Source: 3107 sp965216225
Lineage (GTDB): Bacteria; Pseudomonadota; Alphaproteobacteria; Rhodobacterales; Rhodobacteraceae
Direction of reading: 5' to 3'
DNA: 64,000 nucleotides
NCBI GenBank assembly: GCA_965216225.1
Contig: CBDCFF010000032.1
Location: forward strand, 190,542 to 254,541
The notes under the pieces were generated by a model, which saw only the letters and a program-made list of their open reading frames with translations, was not told where the DNA came from and did no database searches. A program made the translations under genes and the position numbers. Positions 1-9,228 of the stretch are shown here, one piece after another. The number at the start of each line of letters is the position of its first letter. Position 1 is the first letter of the stretch.

Positions 1-1
1 A

Positions 2-805
2 ACCGAGACGGTGCTGCGCCTGCTTTGCGCCGGTATCGCGGCGGTGTCGGCAGCGGCGGTCCTGCTGGGCCTTGCCGGTCTCGGGCTTTGGTCCGTCGCC
101 GGGTTCTGGGGGTTCCCGGACCTCTGGCCGGATCAGTTGACCCTGCGCAACTGGATGCGGTCCGCAACCGGGCTGCGGTCGCCGATTGCCGAAACGGCGC
201 TGATCGCGGGCGTCTCCACCCTCATCGCCCTGATCCTGACCATCGGCTGCCTTGAGGCGGAATATCGCCATGACCTGAAACTCGGCCGCCGGGGGGTCTG
301 GCTGATCTACCTGCCGCTTCTGATTCCGCAGGTTGCCTTTCTGCCGGGGCTGCACATCCTGCTGTTGCAACTTGGCGTCGCCGGTGGCCGCGTGGCGGTG
401 ATCCTTGCCCATCTGGTTTTTGTCCTGCCTTATGTTTTCCTGTCGCTTTCCGCGCCATACCGGGCCTGGGACGCGCGGATCGGGGTCATTGCGAAATCCC
501 TGGGCGCCGGGGCGGAGCGGGTGCTGTGGGGGGTGCGTCTGCCAATGCTTCTGGCGCCGGTTCTGACAGCCGCGGCGATCGGGTTTTCCGTCTCTGTCGG
601 GCAGTATCTGCCGACGCTTCTGATCGGCGGCGGGCGGGTGCAGACCCTGACGACAGAGGCGCTGGCGCTGGCCTCGGGCGGCAACCGCCGGGCCATCGGG
701 GTGCTGGGGCTGGTACAGACGGCTGCCGCCCTGCTGCCCTTTGCGGTGGCGCTGTTTCTGCCGCGCATCGTCTGGCGCAATCGCAAGGGGGTGCTGAATG
801 GCTGA
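2..805 (+). CDS. ABC transporter permease, C-terminal part of a YnjC-like protein (partial at left edge)
   Basis: Inner-membrane permease of a binding-protein-dependent importer. Several hydrophobic segments are visible (about residues 5-30, 60-80, 95-115, 125-150, 190-210, 230-250). The 'KSLGAGAERVLWGVRLPML' stretch matches the cytoplasmic EAA loop that contacts the ATPase. A GTG at position 11 could start translation, but the frame is open to the window edge and E. coli YnjC is a two-half fused permease of about 510 residues. I therefore read this as the second half of a longer gene. It overlaps the next gene by 8 bp, so the two are cotranscribed. The substrate is unknown; the YnjBCD and thiamine/iron permease families are relatives. 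Confidence 0.8.
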   Translation, partial: TETVLRLLCAGIAAVSAAAVLLGLAGLGLWSVAGFWGFPDLWPDQLTLRNWMRSATGLRSPIAETALIAGVSTLIALILTIGCLEAEYRHDLKLGRRGVWLIYLPLLIPQVAFLPGLHILLLQLGVAGGRVAVILAHLVFVLPYVFLSLSAPYRAWDARIGVIAKSLGAGAERVLWGVRLPMLLAPVLTAAAIGFSVSVGQYLPTLLIGGGRVQTLTTEALALASGGNRRAIGVLGLVQTAAALLPFAVALFLPRIVWRNRKGVLNG

Positions 806-1448
806 GCAGGGACTGGAACTTGACGGCCTGCGCATATTGCTGGGCGGCGCTCCTCTGGTGGACGTGACCGCACGGATCGCCCCCGGAGAGGTGGTGACGA
901 TCATGGGGCCATCGGGTTCCGGCAAATCGACCATCCTGTCGGTGATCACCGGGACTGTCGATCCTGCCTTTGACGTGTCGGGCCGGGTCATGCTGAATGG
1001 CTGCGACCTGGCCGGATTGCCGCCCGGCGCCAAGCATATCGGCATTCTGTTTCAGGATGACCTGCTGTTTCCGCATCTGTCGGTCGGGGCCAATCTGGCT
1101 TTCGGGCTGGCCCTCGGCCTGCGCGGGCGCGCGGCGCGTCGTGCGCGGGTCGAAACCGCGCTGGCCGGGATCGGGCTGGAAGGATTTGCCGGTCGCGACC
1201 CGGCAACCCTGTCGGGCGGGCAAAGGGCGCGGGTGGCGCTGATGCGGGTGCTGTTGTCGGAACCCGGCGCGCTGCTGCTGGACGAGCCGTTCTCGAAACT
1301 CGACAGCACCTGCCGGAAACATGTCCGGCAACTGGTTTTCACCCACGCCCGAGAGCGGGGCCTGCCCGTTCTGATGGTGACGCACGACCCCGACGATGCC
1401 CGTGCCGCAGGGGGGCGGGTTCTGCGGGTCGGGGAAACCGCAACCTGA
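798..1448 (+). CDS. ABC transporter ATP-binding protein, YnjD-like
   Basis: Cytoplasmic ATPase that powers the upstream permease. Visible motifs: Walker A GPSGSGKST near residue 38, Q-loop in 'GILFQDDLLFPHL', signature LSGGQRARVALMRVLL, Walker B ALLLDEPF followed by the D-loop SKLD, and the H-loop histidine in VMVTHDPDD. At 216 residues it is a short, single-domain member without a C-terminal regulatory domain, as in YnjD. The start overlaps the permease gene by 8 bp, typical of translational coupling. The C-terminus ends at a TGA just before a convergent gene. Confidence 0.88.
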   Translation: MAEQGLELDGLRILLGGAPLVDVTARIAPGEVVTIMGPSGSGKSTILSVITGTVDPAFDVSGRVMLNGCDLAGLPPGAKHIGILFQDDLLFPHLSVGANLAFGLALGLRGRAARRARVETALAGIGLEGFAGRDPATLSGGQRARVALMRVLLSEPGALLLDEPFSKLDSTCRKHVRQLVFTHARERGLPVLMVTHDPDDARAAGGRVLRVGETAT

Positions 1449-1473
1449 TCTGTCCGCTGATCTGTTCGTGACT

Positions 1474-3360
1474 TTATTCGGCGGCGTCCCGCTGTTCGCC
1501 GCCCAGACGCGCGACAATGGCCAGTTCCAGTTCCGCGTTCAGTTCTTTCGCGCGCTCTATATAGGCGCTGTTCTTGCCGACCGGGATCGCCGGATCCCAG
1601 AGTTGGGCAAGTTCCTTCAGCGCATGGCGGTCGAGGTCATAGAAGGTTTTCTGATGCTCGGCCGCCTCATATTCCGACAGGCCGGTATTTTCCAGAACAT
1701 AGCGGCCTGCGCGCATACTGCCGTCGAACATCTCTCGCACGATGTCATCGGCCCCCGCCCGGTAAAGCTCGAACGTGTGAATCCGGTCATAGGCGCGGGC
1801 GACAATATGCAGATCGGGCCGGATCCGGCGGGCGTATCTTACCAGTTGCACGGCGGCGGCCCGGTCATCCACGGCAATGACGAAAACGCGCGCCGTCTCG
1901 ATCCCGGCGGCGTGCAGCAGATCGGGGCGGGTCGGGTCGCCGAAGAACCCCTTGAACCCGAAACGGCGCATCAACTGGATGGTTTTCAGGTCGCGATCCA
2001 GAACCGTGGTCTTGTGCCCGGCCAACCGGATCATCCGGTTCACCACCTGCCCGAAGCGCCCGACGCCGGCAATGATGACCGGGGCCTGTTCGTCGATCTC
2101 ATCGTGTTCGGTCTCGTCATCGGCATCCTTGATGCGGGCAGAGACATATTCGTAAAGGATGAAGAACAGGGGTGTCAGCATCATCGACAGGGCGATGATC
2201 AGCAGCAGTTTCTGCGCCAGATCCGACGGGATGGAATTCTGCTGCAACGCAAAGCTCGACAGGACAAAGCCGAACTCGCCCGCCTGCGCAAGGCCAAGCG
2301 TGAACAGCCAGCGGTCGCGAATGGCCATCCTGAAAAGGCCGCCGAGCGAGTAGAGCACGATGCCCTTCAGAACCATCAGGAGCACGGCAAGACCGACAAT
2401 ATCGCCAAGATCGTTCCAGAGCGCGGTGACATTCATGCCTGCGCCCACGGTGATGAAGAAAAGCCCCAGAAGCAGCCCCTTGAACGGGGCGATGTCCGAT
2501 TCCAGTTCATGGCGGAATTCGGAATTCGCAAGCATGACGCCCGCCATGAAGGTTCCAAGCGCGGGTGAGAGCCCGACAAGGCTCATCAGAAAGGCGATGC
2601 TGATCACGATCAGCAGGGCGAGCGCCGTGTACATCTCGCGCAGGCGGGCGTGATGAATGAAGCGGAAGACCGGGTTGATCAGGTAGATACCCGCCAGAAT
2701 GATGGCCGCGACCGCCCCCAGCGTCACCAGCGTGACGCCCCAGCCGGGCAGGCTCTCGATGAAGGTCCGCGCGGCCTCTGCCGGGCCTTCGGCGCCGTGG
2801 TCCCCCTGGTCCCCGTGCTGCCCTGGCGCGGCGCGATTGTTGATGCCCATGATTGCCAGCAACGGGATGAAGGCCAGCATCGGGATCACCGCAATGTCCT
2901 GCGTCAGAAGGACAGAGAAGACAGAGCGCCCGCCCGGTGTCTGCACCAGCCCCTTTTCCGACAGGGTTTGCAGAACGATCGCGGTCGAGGACAGCGACAG
3001 AATGAGGCCGACCGTCAGGGCGACAGGCCAGAGCTGGCCAAGCAGCAGGCTGACCCAGGTGATCAGCAATGTGGTACAGACGATTTGCAGGCCGCCCATG
3101 CCGATCAGCCGGGCGCGCATGTCCCACAATGCGCGGGGTTCAAGCTCCAGCCCGACAAGAAACAGCATCATGACCACGCCGAATTCCGCGAAATGCTGGA
3201 GTTCCCGGGTCTCGGTCCCCACCAGGCCCAGAACCGGCCCGATCACGATTCCCGCCAGCAGATAGCCCAGAACCGACCCCAGCCCCATGCGCGAGGCCAG
3301 CGGCACCGCGATCACCGCTGCGGCCAGATAGATTGTCGCCTGAAACAGAAAGCCTTCCAT
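1474..3360 (-). CDS. KefB/KefC-type cation:proton antiporter with TrkA-N domain
   Basis: Monovalent cation:proton antiporter of the CPA2 family, about 628 residues. An N-terminal Na/H-exchanger membrane domain of about 12 helices spans residues 1-390. A charged linker follows, then a cytosolic Rossmann-type RCK (TrkA-N) domain that begins with 'VIIAGVGRFGQVVNRM' near residue 428 and would bind a nucleotide. Such proteins expel K+ under electrophile or pH stress in E. coli; whether this one is glutathione-gated cannot be told. I chose the ATG at 3360 rather than the adjacent TTG because GAGG then sits 5 nt upstream. The gene is convergent with the ABC operon. Confidence 0.9.
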   Translation of the reverse strand: MEGFLFQATIYLAAAVIAVPLASRMGLGSVLGYLLAGIVIGPVLGLVGTETRELQHFAEFGVVMMLFLVGLELEPRALWDMRARLIGMGGLQIVCTTLLITWVSLLLGQLWPVALTVGLILSLSSTAIVLQTLSEKGLVQTPGGRSVFSVLLTQDIAVIPMLAFIPLLAIMGINNRAAPGQHGDQGDHGAEGPAEAARTFIESLPGWGVTLVTLGAVAAIILAGIYLINPVFRFIHHARLREMYTALALLIVISIAFLMSLVGLSPALGTFMAGVMLANSEFRHELESDIAPFKGLLLGLFFITVGAGMNVTALWNDLGDIVGLAVLLMVLKGIVLYSLGGLFRMAIRDRWLFTLGLAQAGEFGFVLSSFALQQNSIPSDLAQKLLLIIALSMMLTPLFFILYEYVSARIKDADDETEHDEIDEQAPVIIAGVGRFGQVVNRMIRLAGHKTTVLDRDLKTIQLMRRFGFKGFFGDPTRPDLLHAAGIETARVFVIAVDDRAAAVQLVRYARRIRPDLHIVARAYDRIHTFELYRAGADDIVREMFDGSMRAGRYVLENTGLSEYEAAEHQKTFYDLDRHALKELAQLWDPAIPVGKNSAYIERAKELNAELELAIVARLGGEQRDAAE

Positions 3361-3367
3361 CAATTCC

Positions 3368-3868
3368 TCATGTCGGCAGCGGGGCGTCGGTCTTGAACTG
3401 GTCCATCACGATCTGGCTCTGCACTCTGGCAACCGATTCATGCGGCAGCAGAACCTTGTGGATCAAGGTGTTGAGTGCAGGCAGGTCTTCGCAGAACACC
3501 CTGAGAAGATAATCCGATTCACCGGTCAGCGTCCATGCGCTGGTAATCTCGGGCCGGGTCTGGATCAGCCGCGCAAAACCCTGGGCGGTGGCCGGTGTGT
3601 GGTCGGTCATCCGCACCTGCACGAAAGCCTGTACCGACAGGCCCACCCTGAGCGGGTCGAGCCGTGCGGCATAGCCGCAAATGTAGCCTTCTGCCTCCAG
3701 CCGTTGCCGGCGGCGGCCGATCTGGCTGGCGGACAGGTTCAGGCGTTCGCTCAGTTCCTGCGCGGTCAGATGCGCATCGTGCTGGAGTTCGGCCAGCAAC
3801 CGGCAATCGAGGCCATCCAATGGTTTGCGTAAAATTTGCATGATTTGATTGTAACTTGCATCAGTCAC
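3368..3868 (-). CDS. Lrp/AsnC-family transcriptional regulator
   Basis: Feast/famine regulator of 166 residues or fewer. An N-terminal winged helix ('LTAQELSERLNLSASQIGRRRQRLEAEG', written here only to show the HTH) lies at about residues 30-65. A C-terminal RAM/AsnC ligand-binding domain includes 'TGESDYLLRVFCEDL'. An alternative ATG at 3841 gives a more typical length. It is divergent from the 4-hydroxyphenylpyruvate dioxygenase gene with about 100 bp between them, so it probably controls hpd in response to an aromatic amino acid. That link is inferred from position. It lies 7 bp upstream of the kef-like gene on the same strand and may be cotranscribed with it. Confidence 0.88.
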   Translation of the reverse strand: MTDASYNQIMQILRKPLDGLDCRLLAELQHDAHLTAQELSERLNLSASQIGRRRQRLEAEGYICGYAARLDPLRVGLSVQAFVQVRMTDHTPATAQGFARLIQTRPEITSAWTLTGESDYLLRVFCEDLPALNTLIHKVLLPHESVARVQSQIVMDQFKTDAPLPT

Positions 3869-3969
3869 GCATTACAACAGCATTTCACGATAAATTTTGC
3901 GCGAAATCGGCGTCCTGAAGGCGATATATTCGGCGCAGGACAACGAAGGCGACGAACAGGAGACCGATC

Positions 3970-5073
3970 ATGGGTCCTTTTCCCCACGATGCCCCGAAAT
4001 CGAGGATCACCCCCGAAAACCCCGCCGGAACCGACGGATTCGAATTTGTCGAATTCGCCCATCCGGAGCCGGAAAAGCTGCGCGGGCTTTTCACGCGCAT
4101 GGGCTATACCCGCGCGGCCGTACACAGGACACGGGCGATAGAGCTTTGGCGGCAGGGGGATATTACCTATGTCCTGAATGCCGAGCCGGGGTCGATGGCG
4201 ATGCGTTTTGTCAATGAGCACGGCCCCTGCGCCCCGTCGATGGGCTGGCGTGTGGCGGACGCCCGAAAGGCGTTCAACCATGCGGTCGCGGCAGGGGCGG
4301 CGCCTTGCGGGAATGATGACAAGACATTCGACGTGCCCGCGATTGTCGGAATCGGCGGGTCACTGATCTATTTCATCGACATTCATGGCGGCGAAAAGAC
4401 CGTTTACGATCAGGATTTCAACTGGATTGCCGACAAGCACCCGGAAGGCGCGGGTTTTTACTATCTCGATCATCTGACCCACAATGTCCACAAGGGCAAC
4501 ATGGATGTCTGGTTCGGGTTCTACCGGAATATCTTCAACTTCAGGGAAATCCGGTTCTTCGACATCAAAGGCAGATATACCGGGCTTTACAGTCGGGCGC
4601 TGACCTCGCCGTGCGGCCGCATCCGCATTCCGATCAACGAGGATCGCGGCGAAACCGGGCAAATCGCGGCGTATCTCAGGAAATACGGGGGCGAGGGCAT
4701 CCAGCATATCGCGGTGGGCAGCGGCGACCTCTATGAATCGACCGACGCGATTGCCCGGAACGGCCTGGAATTCATGCCGGGGCCGAACGATACCTATTAC
4801 GATCAGAGTTTCCAGCGGGTGAAGGATCACCGGGAGCCGCTGGACCGGATGAAGAAACACGGCATCCTGATTGACGGCGAAGGGGTCGTGGACGGGGGCA
4901 AAACGCGCATTCTGTTGCAAATATTCTCGAAAACCGTGATCGGGCCGATCTTCTTTGAATTCATCCAGCGCAAGGGCGACGACGGCTTTGGCGAAGGGAA
5001 TTTCAAGGCGCTTTTCGAATCCATCGAACGCGAACAGATCGAAAGCGGAGAGTTGAAGCCCGACGCCGCCTGA
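3970..5073 (+). CDS. hpd: 4-hydroxyphenylpyruvate dioxygenase
   Basis: Fe(II) dioxygenase that converts 4-hydroxyphenylpyruvate to homogentisate in tyrosine breakdown. Its length of 367 residues is normal. Two vicinal-oxygen-chelate halves are visible. The three iron ligands can be placed: His in 'YLDHLTHNV' (about 168), His in 'GIQHIAVG' (about 247) and Glu in 'GPIFFEFIQRKGDDGFGEGN' (about 329). An AGGAG 8 nt upstream supports the ATG. The gene stands opposite an Lrp-type regulator. The downstream homogentisate genes are not in this window. Confidence 0.96.
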   Translation: MGPFPHDAPKSRITPENPAGTDGFEFVEFAHPEPEKLRGLFTRMGYTRAAVHRTRAIELWRQGDITYVLNAEPGSMAMRFVNEHGPCAPSMGWRVADARKAFNHAVAAGAAPCGNDDKTFDVPAIVGIGGSLIYFIDIHGGEKTVYDQDFNWIADKHPEGAGFYYLDHLTHNVHKGNMDVWFGFYRNIFNFREIRFFDIKGRYTGLYSRALTSPCGRIRIPINEDRGETGQIAAYLRKYGGEGIQHIAVGSGDLYESTDAIARNGLEFMPGPNDTYYDQSFQRVKDHREPLDRMKKHGILIDGEGVVDGGKTRILLQIFSKTVIGPIFFEFIQRKGDDGFGEGNFKALFESIEREQIESGELKPDAA

Positions 5074-7059
5074 TCAGATATCCGGCATCTTCAGGGTGAT
5101 GCTGCGCCCGCTCTTGACATATTGCAGCGTGTTGTCGGTAATCGCGGCGACACGCCCGCCATCCAGCCTGCCGCCCACCTCGACCCGGCGATAGTGGCCG
5201 CTGCGCAGCCGCACCAGCGCCCGGCGGCTGTTCGGGGCGCCGTAAACCCCGACCAACGAGGTCCGGCGCAGATTGATGGCATTTTCAAGCGTCGCCCGCT
5301 GCGCGACCGAGGCGGAGGTCGGTATTTCCGGGGCGCGCGGTCGGGGTTGCGCCTCTGTCGTCGCCTCTGCCGCTGCGGCGGTCGCGTTGCGATCCTGTTC
5401 CACGGTGGTAGCGGCGGCGCGGCGGGCGGCGGCAATCGCCTGAATGTCATCGGGTCTGGCAACGGGGCGCAGAGACCGGGCGACGGCGACCGTCGGGCGG
5501 TCGCCCCGGTCGTTCGGGTCGCCAGCGTCTTGTTGTGCAGACAGCGGGCGCGGCGGCGGGCGGCGCTTTGCCAGTTCAGCGCGGGTCAGTCCGTTGAAAC
5601 GCGCCGGTTCGGACAATTCCATCAGATCGGCGGGCCGGAGCCTTGGCCTGATTCCGGCAAGGCGCGCATTGTCCGGGGCGTCGGTTCCGGCAGGTCCGGT
5701 GTCTGGGGCGTCGGGATCGGGGCGTGGTGTTGCGGGCACGGACGATGGCCCGGCAAAGACCCGCATACCGTCCGGGTCCGGTGTTCCATCCGCGCCGGGG
5801 GGATGGCCGACGCCGGGCGGGACCGGGGCGGCAAGCACTGTCGGCGCCTCTTCTTCCCGGACCGGAGCGGGCGCCGGCAAGGCAATGGCGTCCTCGGCGG
5901 CGGCGGCGGAATCCGGCGTCGTGGCGTGGAAATCCCGCGCTGTCCCGTTGGTGGCGGGCGCCGGAGGCCGCGGCGTTGCCGCATCGGGATCGGGGCGGAC
6001 AACGGCGACATCAATTTCCGGTCTGCCAGTGGCGTCGTTTGCCGTTCCCGATACGGGCAAGGGCAGGGTCCGCCCGGCGGGGCCGCCATCGCCGAGGGCA
6101 CCCGATTGCACCGTATCGGGAGGGGCGATTCCGGTATCCGCCGGTGGCGCCATTTCGGTTTCGGGATCGCCACGCCACAGAAACATGGCGAAAATGACGA
6201 TCAGGGCGAGACCTGCCAATGCTCCGGCAGCCTGAATCATGCGGCGTCGATCCGTGCGCCCCGCCCGCTGCCGGAAGGTCTGATCCGGCCCCGGCACTGC
6301 GCCCGCGTCGCGCGGCGGCGGATCGGGCAGGGAAGCGGCCATGCCCGGCGCCGTCGGGCCCGCCCGAGCATCGGCGTCGTCCCGTTGATTTGCGTCTGTG
6401 ATGCCCGCCGTCTTTTCCACCGTCTTTTCCACCGTCTTTTCCACCGCCTTTTCCGCCGGGCTTTCGGGGGTTTCAGCCGGGTCTGTCGAATGCCTGTCGG
6501 CTGTGGGGGGCAGGGGTGGCGCCAGCGTTGGGGCGAGGGCCTCTGGCCCGACCGTTTCGCCTGCGTCCAGCAGGGTCGCCGCAGCGGCGGTCGCGCCGAA
6601 GAAGACCTCGCCACCGAAGGCGGCATTGTCCGGGGCCGCGACAAAACAGAGGGGGTTGAACCGGTGTTTCGTGGCGAACGCCTCTGCCTCGCGCAGGGTT
6701 TCCCGTGCGACGATTGCGACAAGCACCCGGTCGCCATCGGCGCGCCAGTCAAAGGCCAGTTCGTCAACGCCATAAGGGGTGCGGCCTTCCAGAGCGCCGC
6801 GAATCTGCTCTCTGCGCTCCTCGTCCGAGGGGCCGGGCGCATCGACGCCGATGAAAAGGATCTGCGATGGCGGAATGATCAGTCTGGTCGTCATCCCGAA
6901 CGGGTCCAGCGTTACCGCGGTCTGCCGCAGATAGCCGAGGGTTTCGGCAAGCTCCGGGTCTTCGGGCGAAACTTCGCCCACCAGATGCCATTTGCCGGAC
7001 GCGCGGTGCAGCAGGCTGACCACCTCGGGAGACAGATTCAGGGCAAAATTGGGCTTCAT
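5074..7059 (-). CDS. PilM/GspL-like N-domain, single transmembrane helix and PilP/GspC-like C-domain; unknown function
   Basis: A 661-residue protein. The N-terminal ~190 residues ('NFALNLSPEVVSLLHR..., LIIPPSQILFIGVDAP') resemble the actin-like cytoplasmic part of GspL/PilM. A low-complexity Ala/Pro/Glu linker with a VEKTVEKTVEKT repeat follows. One membrane helix, 'GALAGLALIVIFAMFLW', sits near residue 280. A long Pro/Asp-rich periplasmic stretch comes next. The last ~75 residues ('RRTSLVGVYGAPNSRRALVRL ... GGRVAAITDNTLQYV') resemble the small beta domain of PilP/GspC. I infer an envelope scaffold that links cytoplasm and periplasm; no secretion or pilus genes lie nearby. It is convergent with hpd, with the stops adjoining. 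Confidence 0.7.
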   Translation of the reverse strand: MKPNFALNLSPEVVSLLHRASGKWHLVGEVSPEDPELAETLGYLRQTAVTLDPFGMTTRLIIPPSQILFIGVDAPGPSDEERREQIRGALEGRTPYGVDELAFDWRADGDRVLVAIVARETLREAEAFATKHRFNPLCFVAAPDNAAFGGEVFFGATAAAATLLDAGETVGPEALAPTLAPPLPPTADRHSTDPAETPESPAEKAVEKTVEKTVEKTAGITDANQRDDADARAGPTAPGMAASLPDPPPRDAGAVPGPDQTFRQRAGRTDRRRMIQAAGALAGLALIVIFAMFLWRGDPETEMAPPADTGIAPPDTVQSGALGDGGPAGRTLPLPVSGTANDATGRPEIDVAVVRPDPDAATPRPPAPATNGTARDFHATTPDSAAAAEDAIALPAPAPVREEEAPTVLAAPVPPGVGHPPGADGTPDPDGMRVFAGPSSVPATPRPDPDAPDTGPAGTDAPDNARLAGIRPRLRPADLMELSEPARFNGLTRAELAKRRPPPRPLSAQQDAGDPNDRGDRPTVAVARSLRPVARPDDIQAIAAARRAAATTVEQDRNATAAAAEATTEAQPRPRAPEIPTSASVAQRATLENAINLRRTSLVGVYGAPNSRRALVRLRSGHYRRVEVGGRLDGGRVAAITDNTLQYVKSGRSITLKMPDI

Positions 7060-7212
7060 CTCAACTGGCCGTTATGGTAACATTGCCCGCTGGCGCCGGG
7101 CATGAAACTCCCTTACAGTAGCAGACGCGGCAGGAAAAGAAAACATCCGGGAATTGACGGGTGCGGTGCGCGTCGGATCGGGGCGCAGACAGTTGCAGAT
7201 GAAGGAACGATC

Positions 7213-7908
7213 ATGCGATTTCTGACGGTTGCCCTGTTTCTGATCATGGCGGGAAATATCGCCGGCGCCGAAACGCTGCGCCAGATCACCGTTACCGGGC
7301 AGGGCCGGGTGGAAGCGGCGCCGGATATGGCGACGATAACCCTGGGCGTCACGACCGAACGCGCCGCCGCCGACGACGCCATGCGCGGGAATGCAGAGCA
7401 GGTGGCCCGGATGCTGGAGGTACTCCGTGCCGAAGGGATTGAGGGGCGCGATATGCAGACCGGCAATCTGAACCTGCATCCGCGCCATGCGCCGGGCGGC
7501 TCCGGCACCGGGGGGATAAGGATCACGGGCTTTGCCGCCACCAGCACCGTGGCCGTCCGGGTGCGGGATATTCAGGCGCTGGGCAGGATTCTGGACCTGG
7601 TGCTGGAGGCGGGCGTGAACCGGATGCACGGGCTTCACTTCGGGTTTGCCGATCCCGAGGCGCGACAGGACATCGCGCGCATGGCGGCCATTCGCGATGC
7701 CCGGCGCAAGGCAGAGCTTTATGCAACTGCGGCCGGCGCGGGGCTTGGCCGGGTGATCGCCATTTCGGAAACCGGAAGCACCGCGCAGCGGCCCGCGATG
7801 ATGCAGGCGCAGGCGTCTGCCCGCGTCCGCGCCGATATTCCGATTGCCGGGGGCGAGGTGACGACCCGCGCCACCGTCACCGTCGTTCATGAACTGATCG
7901 ACAACTGA
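7213..7908 (+). CDS. SIMPL-domain (DUF541) secreted protein
   Basis: 231-residue protein with a signal peptide ('MRFLTVALFLIMAGNIAGA', cleavage near residue 20), so it is periplasmic or surface-located. The mature part has the DUF541/SIMPL pattern: 'ITVTGQGRVEAAPDMATITLGV' at the start and 'ARRKAELYATAAGAGLGRVIAISE' toward the end. Family members such as E. coli YggE are linked to oxidative stress, but no enzymatic activity is settled. The ATG at 7213 is preferred because the signal peptide follows directly and AAGGAA lies 6-9 nt upstream. Confidence 0.88.
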   Translation: MRFLTVALFLIMAGNIAGAETLRQITVTGQGRVEAAPDMATITLGVTTERAAADDAMRGNAEQVARMLEVLRAEGIEGRDMQTGNLNLHPRHAPGGSGTGGIRITGFAATSTVAVRVRDIQALGRILDLVLEAGVNRMHGLHFGFADPEARQDIARMAAIRDARRKAELYATAAGAGLGRVIAISETGSTAQRPAMMQAQASARVRADIPIAGGEVTTRATVTVVHELIDN

Positions 7909-7926
7909 TCGACCCGGAACAGGCGA

Positions 7927-9228
7927 TCAGGCCGTTGCCTTCGCCAGCGCCTGATCCAGGTCGGCAATGATGTCGTCGGCGTCCTCGATCCCGATCGAGA
8001 CACGGACAACATCAGGCCCCGCGCCTGCGGCCTCCTGCTGTTCCGGGGTCAGTTGCCGGTGCGTGGTAGAGGCCGAATGGATGATCAGCGACCGTGCATT
8101 CCCCAGATTGGCGACATGGCTGAAAAGCTGAACGCTGTCCACGAGTCTGACGCAGGCGTCATAGCCGCCCTTGACCGCAAAGGTGAAAAGCCCGCCTGCC
8201 CCTTTCGGGCAGATCCTTGCAGCCCGGTGGTGACAGGGCGAGGACGGCAGGCCCGCATAGGTCACGCGGTCCACCCGTGGATCGTTCTCCAGCCATTGCG
8301 CGACCTTCCGGGTGTTTTCCACATGGCGCTGCATCCGCAGGCTCAGCGTCTCGATCCCCATCAGCGTGTAATGCGCGCCCTGCGGGTTCATCGTCATGCC
8401 CAGATCGCGCAGGCCCACCGCTATGGAATGGAAGGTAAAGGCCATGGGGCCCAGCGCCTCGTGAAATTTCAGCCCGTGATAGGCGGGTTCGGGATCGCTG
8501 AGCGATGGAAACCTGCCAGAGGCGGACCAGTCGAATTTGCCGCTGTCAACGATGCAGCCGCCGGTCACGGTGCCATTGCCGGTCAGGTATTTGGTGGTTG
8601 AATGCACCACCAGCGTCGCGCCATGTTCGATTGGCTGGCACAGATAGGGCGAGGCCGAGGTGTTATCGACGATCAGCGGCAAGCCTGCCTTGTCCGCGAT
8701 TGCCGCGAGCGCGTCGAGATCGGAAATGTACCCGCCCGGATTGACGATGGTTTCGCAGAAAATGGCGCGCGTGTTGTCGTCGATGGCGGCGCGCAGGGCG
8801 TCGGTATCTTCGGTGTCCACGAATTTCGCCGACCAGCCGAAACGCTTGATGGTCTGGCTGAACTGCGTCACCGTCCCGCCATAAAGCCGGGTCGAGGCCA
8901 CGATATTGCACCCCGGCCCCATCAGCGGAAACAGCGCCATGATCTGCGCCGCGTGGCCGGAGGAGCAGCAGACAGCCCCGGCGCCGCCTTCCAGTGCCGC
9001 GATCCGCTCTGCCAGCACGGCAACGGTGGGGTTGGTCAGCCGGGAATAGATGAAACCGGTCTCTTGCAGATTGAAAAGCGCCGCCGCGTGTTCCGCATCG
9101 CGGAATACATAGGCCGTGGTCTGGTAGATCGGCGTCTGCCGGGCGCCGGTTGCCGGGTCGGGGCTGGCTCCGGCGTGAACCTGCAATGTATCAAAGCGGT
9201 AGTCACCTGCCTCCAAAGTTCGGCACAT
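7927..9228 (-). CDS. metY: O-acetylhomoserine aminocarboxypropyltransferase / sulfhydrylase with altered N-terminus
   Basis: PLP enzyme of the Cys/Met-metabolism family that makes homocysteine from O-acetylhomoserine and sulfide. The fold is complete from 'DYRFDTLQVHAGASPDPATG' onward. It has the YSRLTNPTV segment, the DNTSASPYLCQP motif and the Schiff-base lysine in 'VVHSTTKYLTGNGT'. The first few native residues are gone: upstream of 'DYRFDT' the DNA belongs to the end of an IS630 transposase gene. An ATG at 9228, apparently supplied by the IS end, would restore a start (encoding MCRTLEAGDYRFDT) but lacks a clear ribosome site. Expression is therefore uncertain although the enzyme body is intact. 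Confidence 0.85.
   Translation of the reverse strand: MCRTLEAGDYRFDTLQVHAGASPDPATGARQTPIYQTTAYVFRDAEHAAALFNLQETGFIYSRLTNPTVAVLAERIAALEGGAGAVCCSSGHAAQIMALFPLMGPGCNIVASTRLYGGTVTQFSQTIKRFGWSAKFVDTEDTDALRAAIDDNTRAIFCETIVNPGGYISDLDALAAIADKAGLPLIVDNTSASPYLCQPIEHGATLVVHSTTKYLTGNGTVTGGCIVDSGKFDWSASGRFPSLSDPEPAYHGLKFHEALGPMAFTFHSIAVGLRDLGMTMNPQGAHYTLMGIETLSLRMQRHVENTRKVAQWLENDPRVDRVTYAGLPSSPCHHRAARICPKGAGGLFTFAVKGGYDACVRLVDSVQLFSHVANLGNARSLIIHSASTTHRQLTPEQQEAAGAGPDVVRVSIGIEDADDIIADLDQALAKATA

Noticed and set aside
1396..3396. Long open frames antisense to the KefB/C-like gene
   Set aside because: They are Gln/Arg/Asp-rich shadows created by GC-rich third positions; the antisense protein has clear domains.
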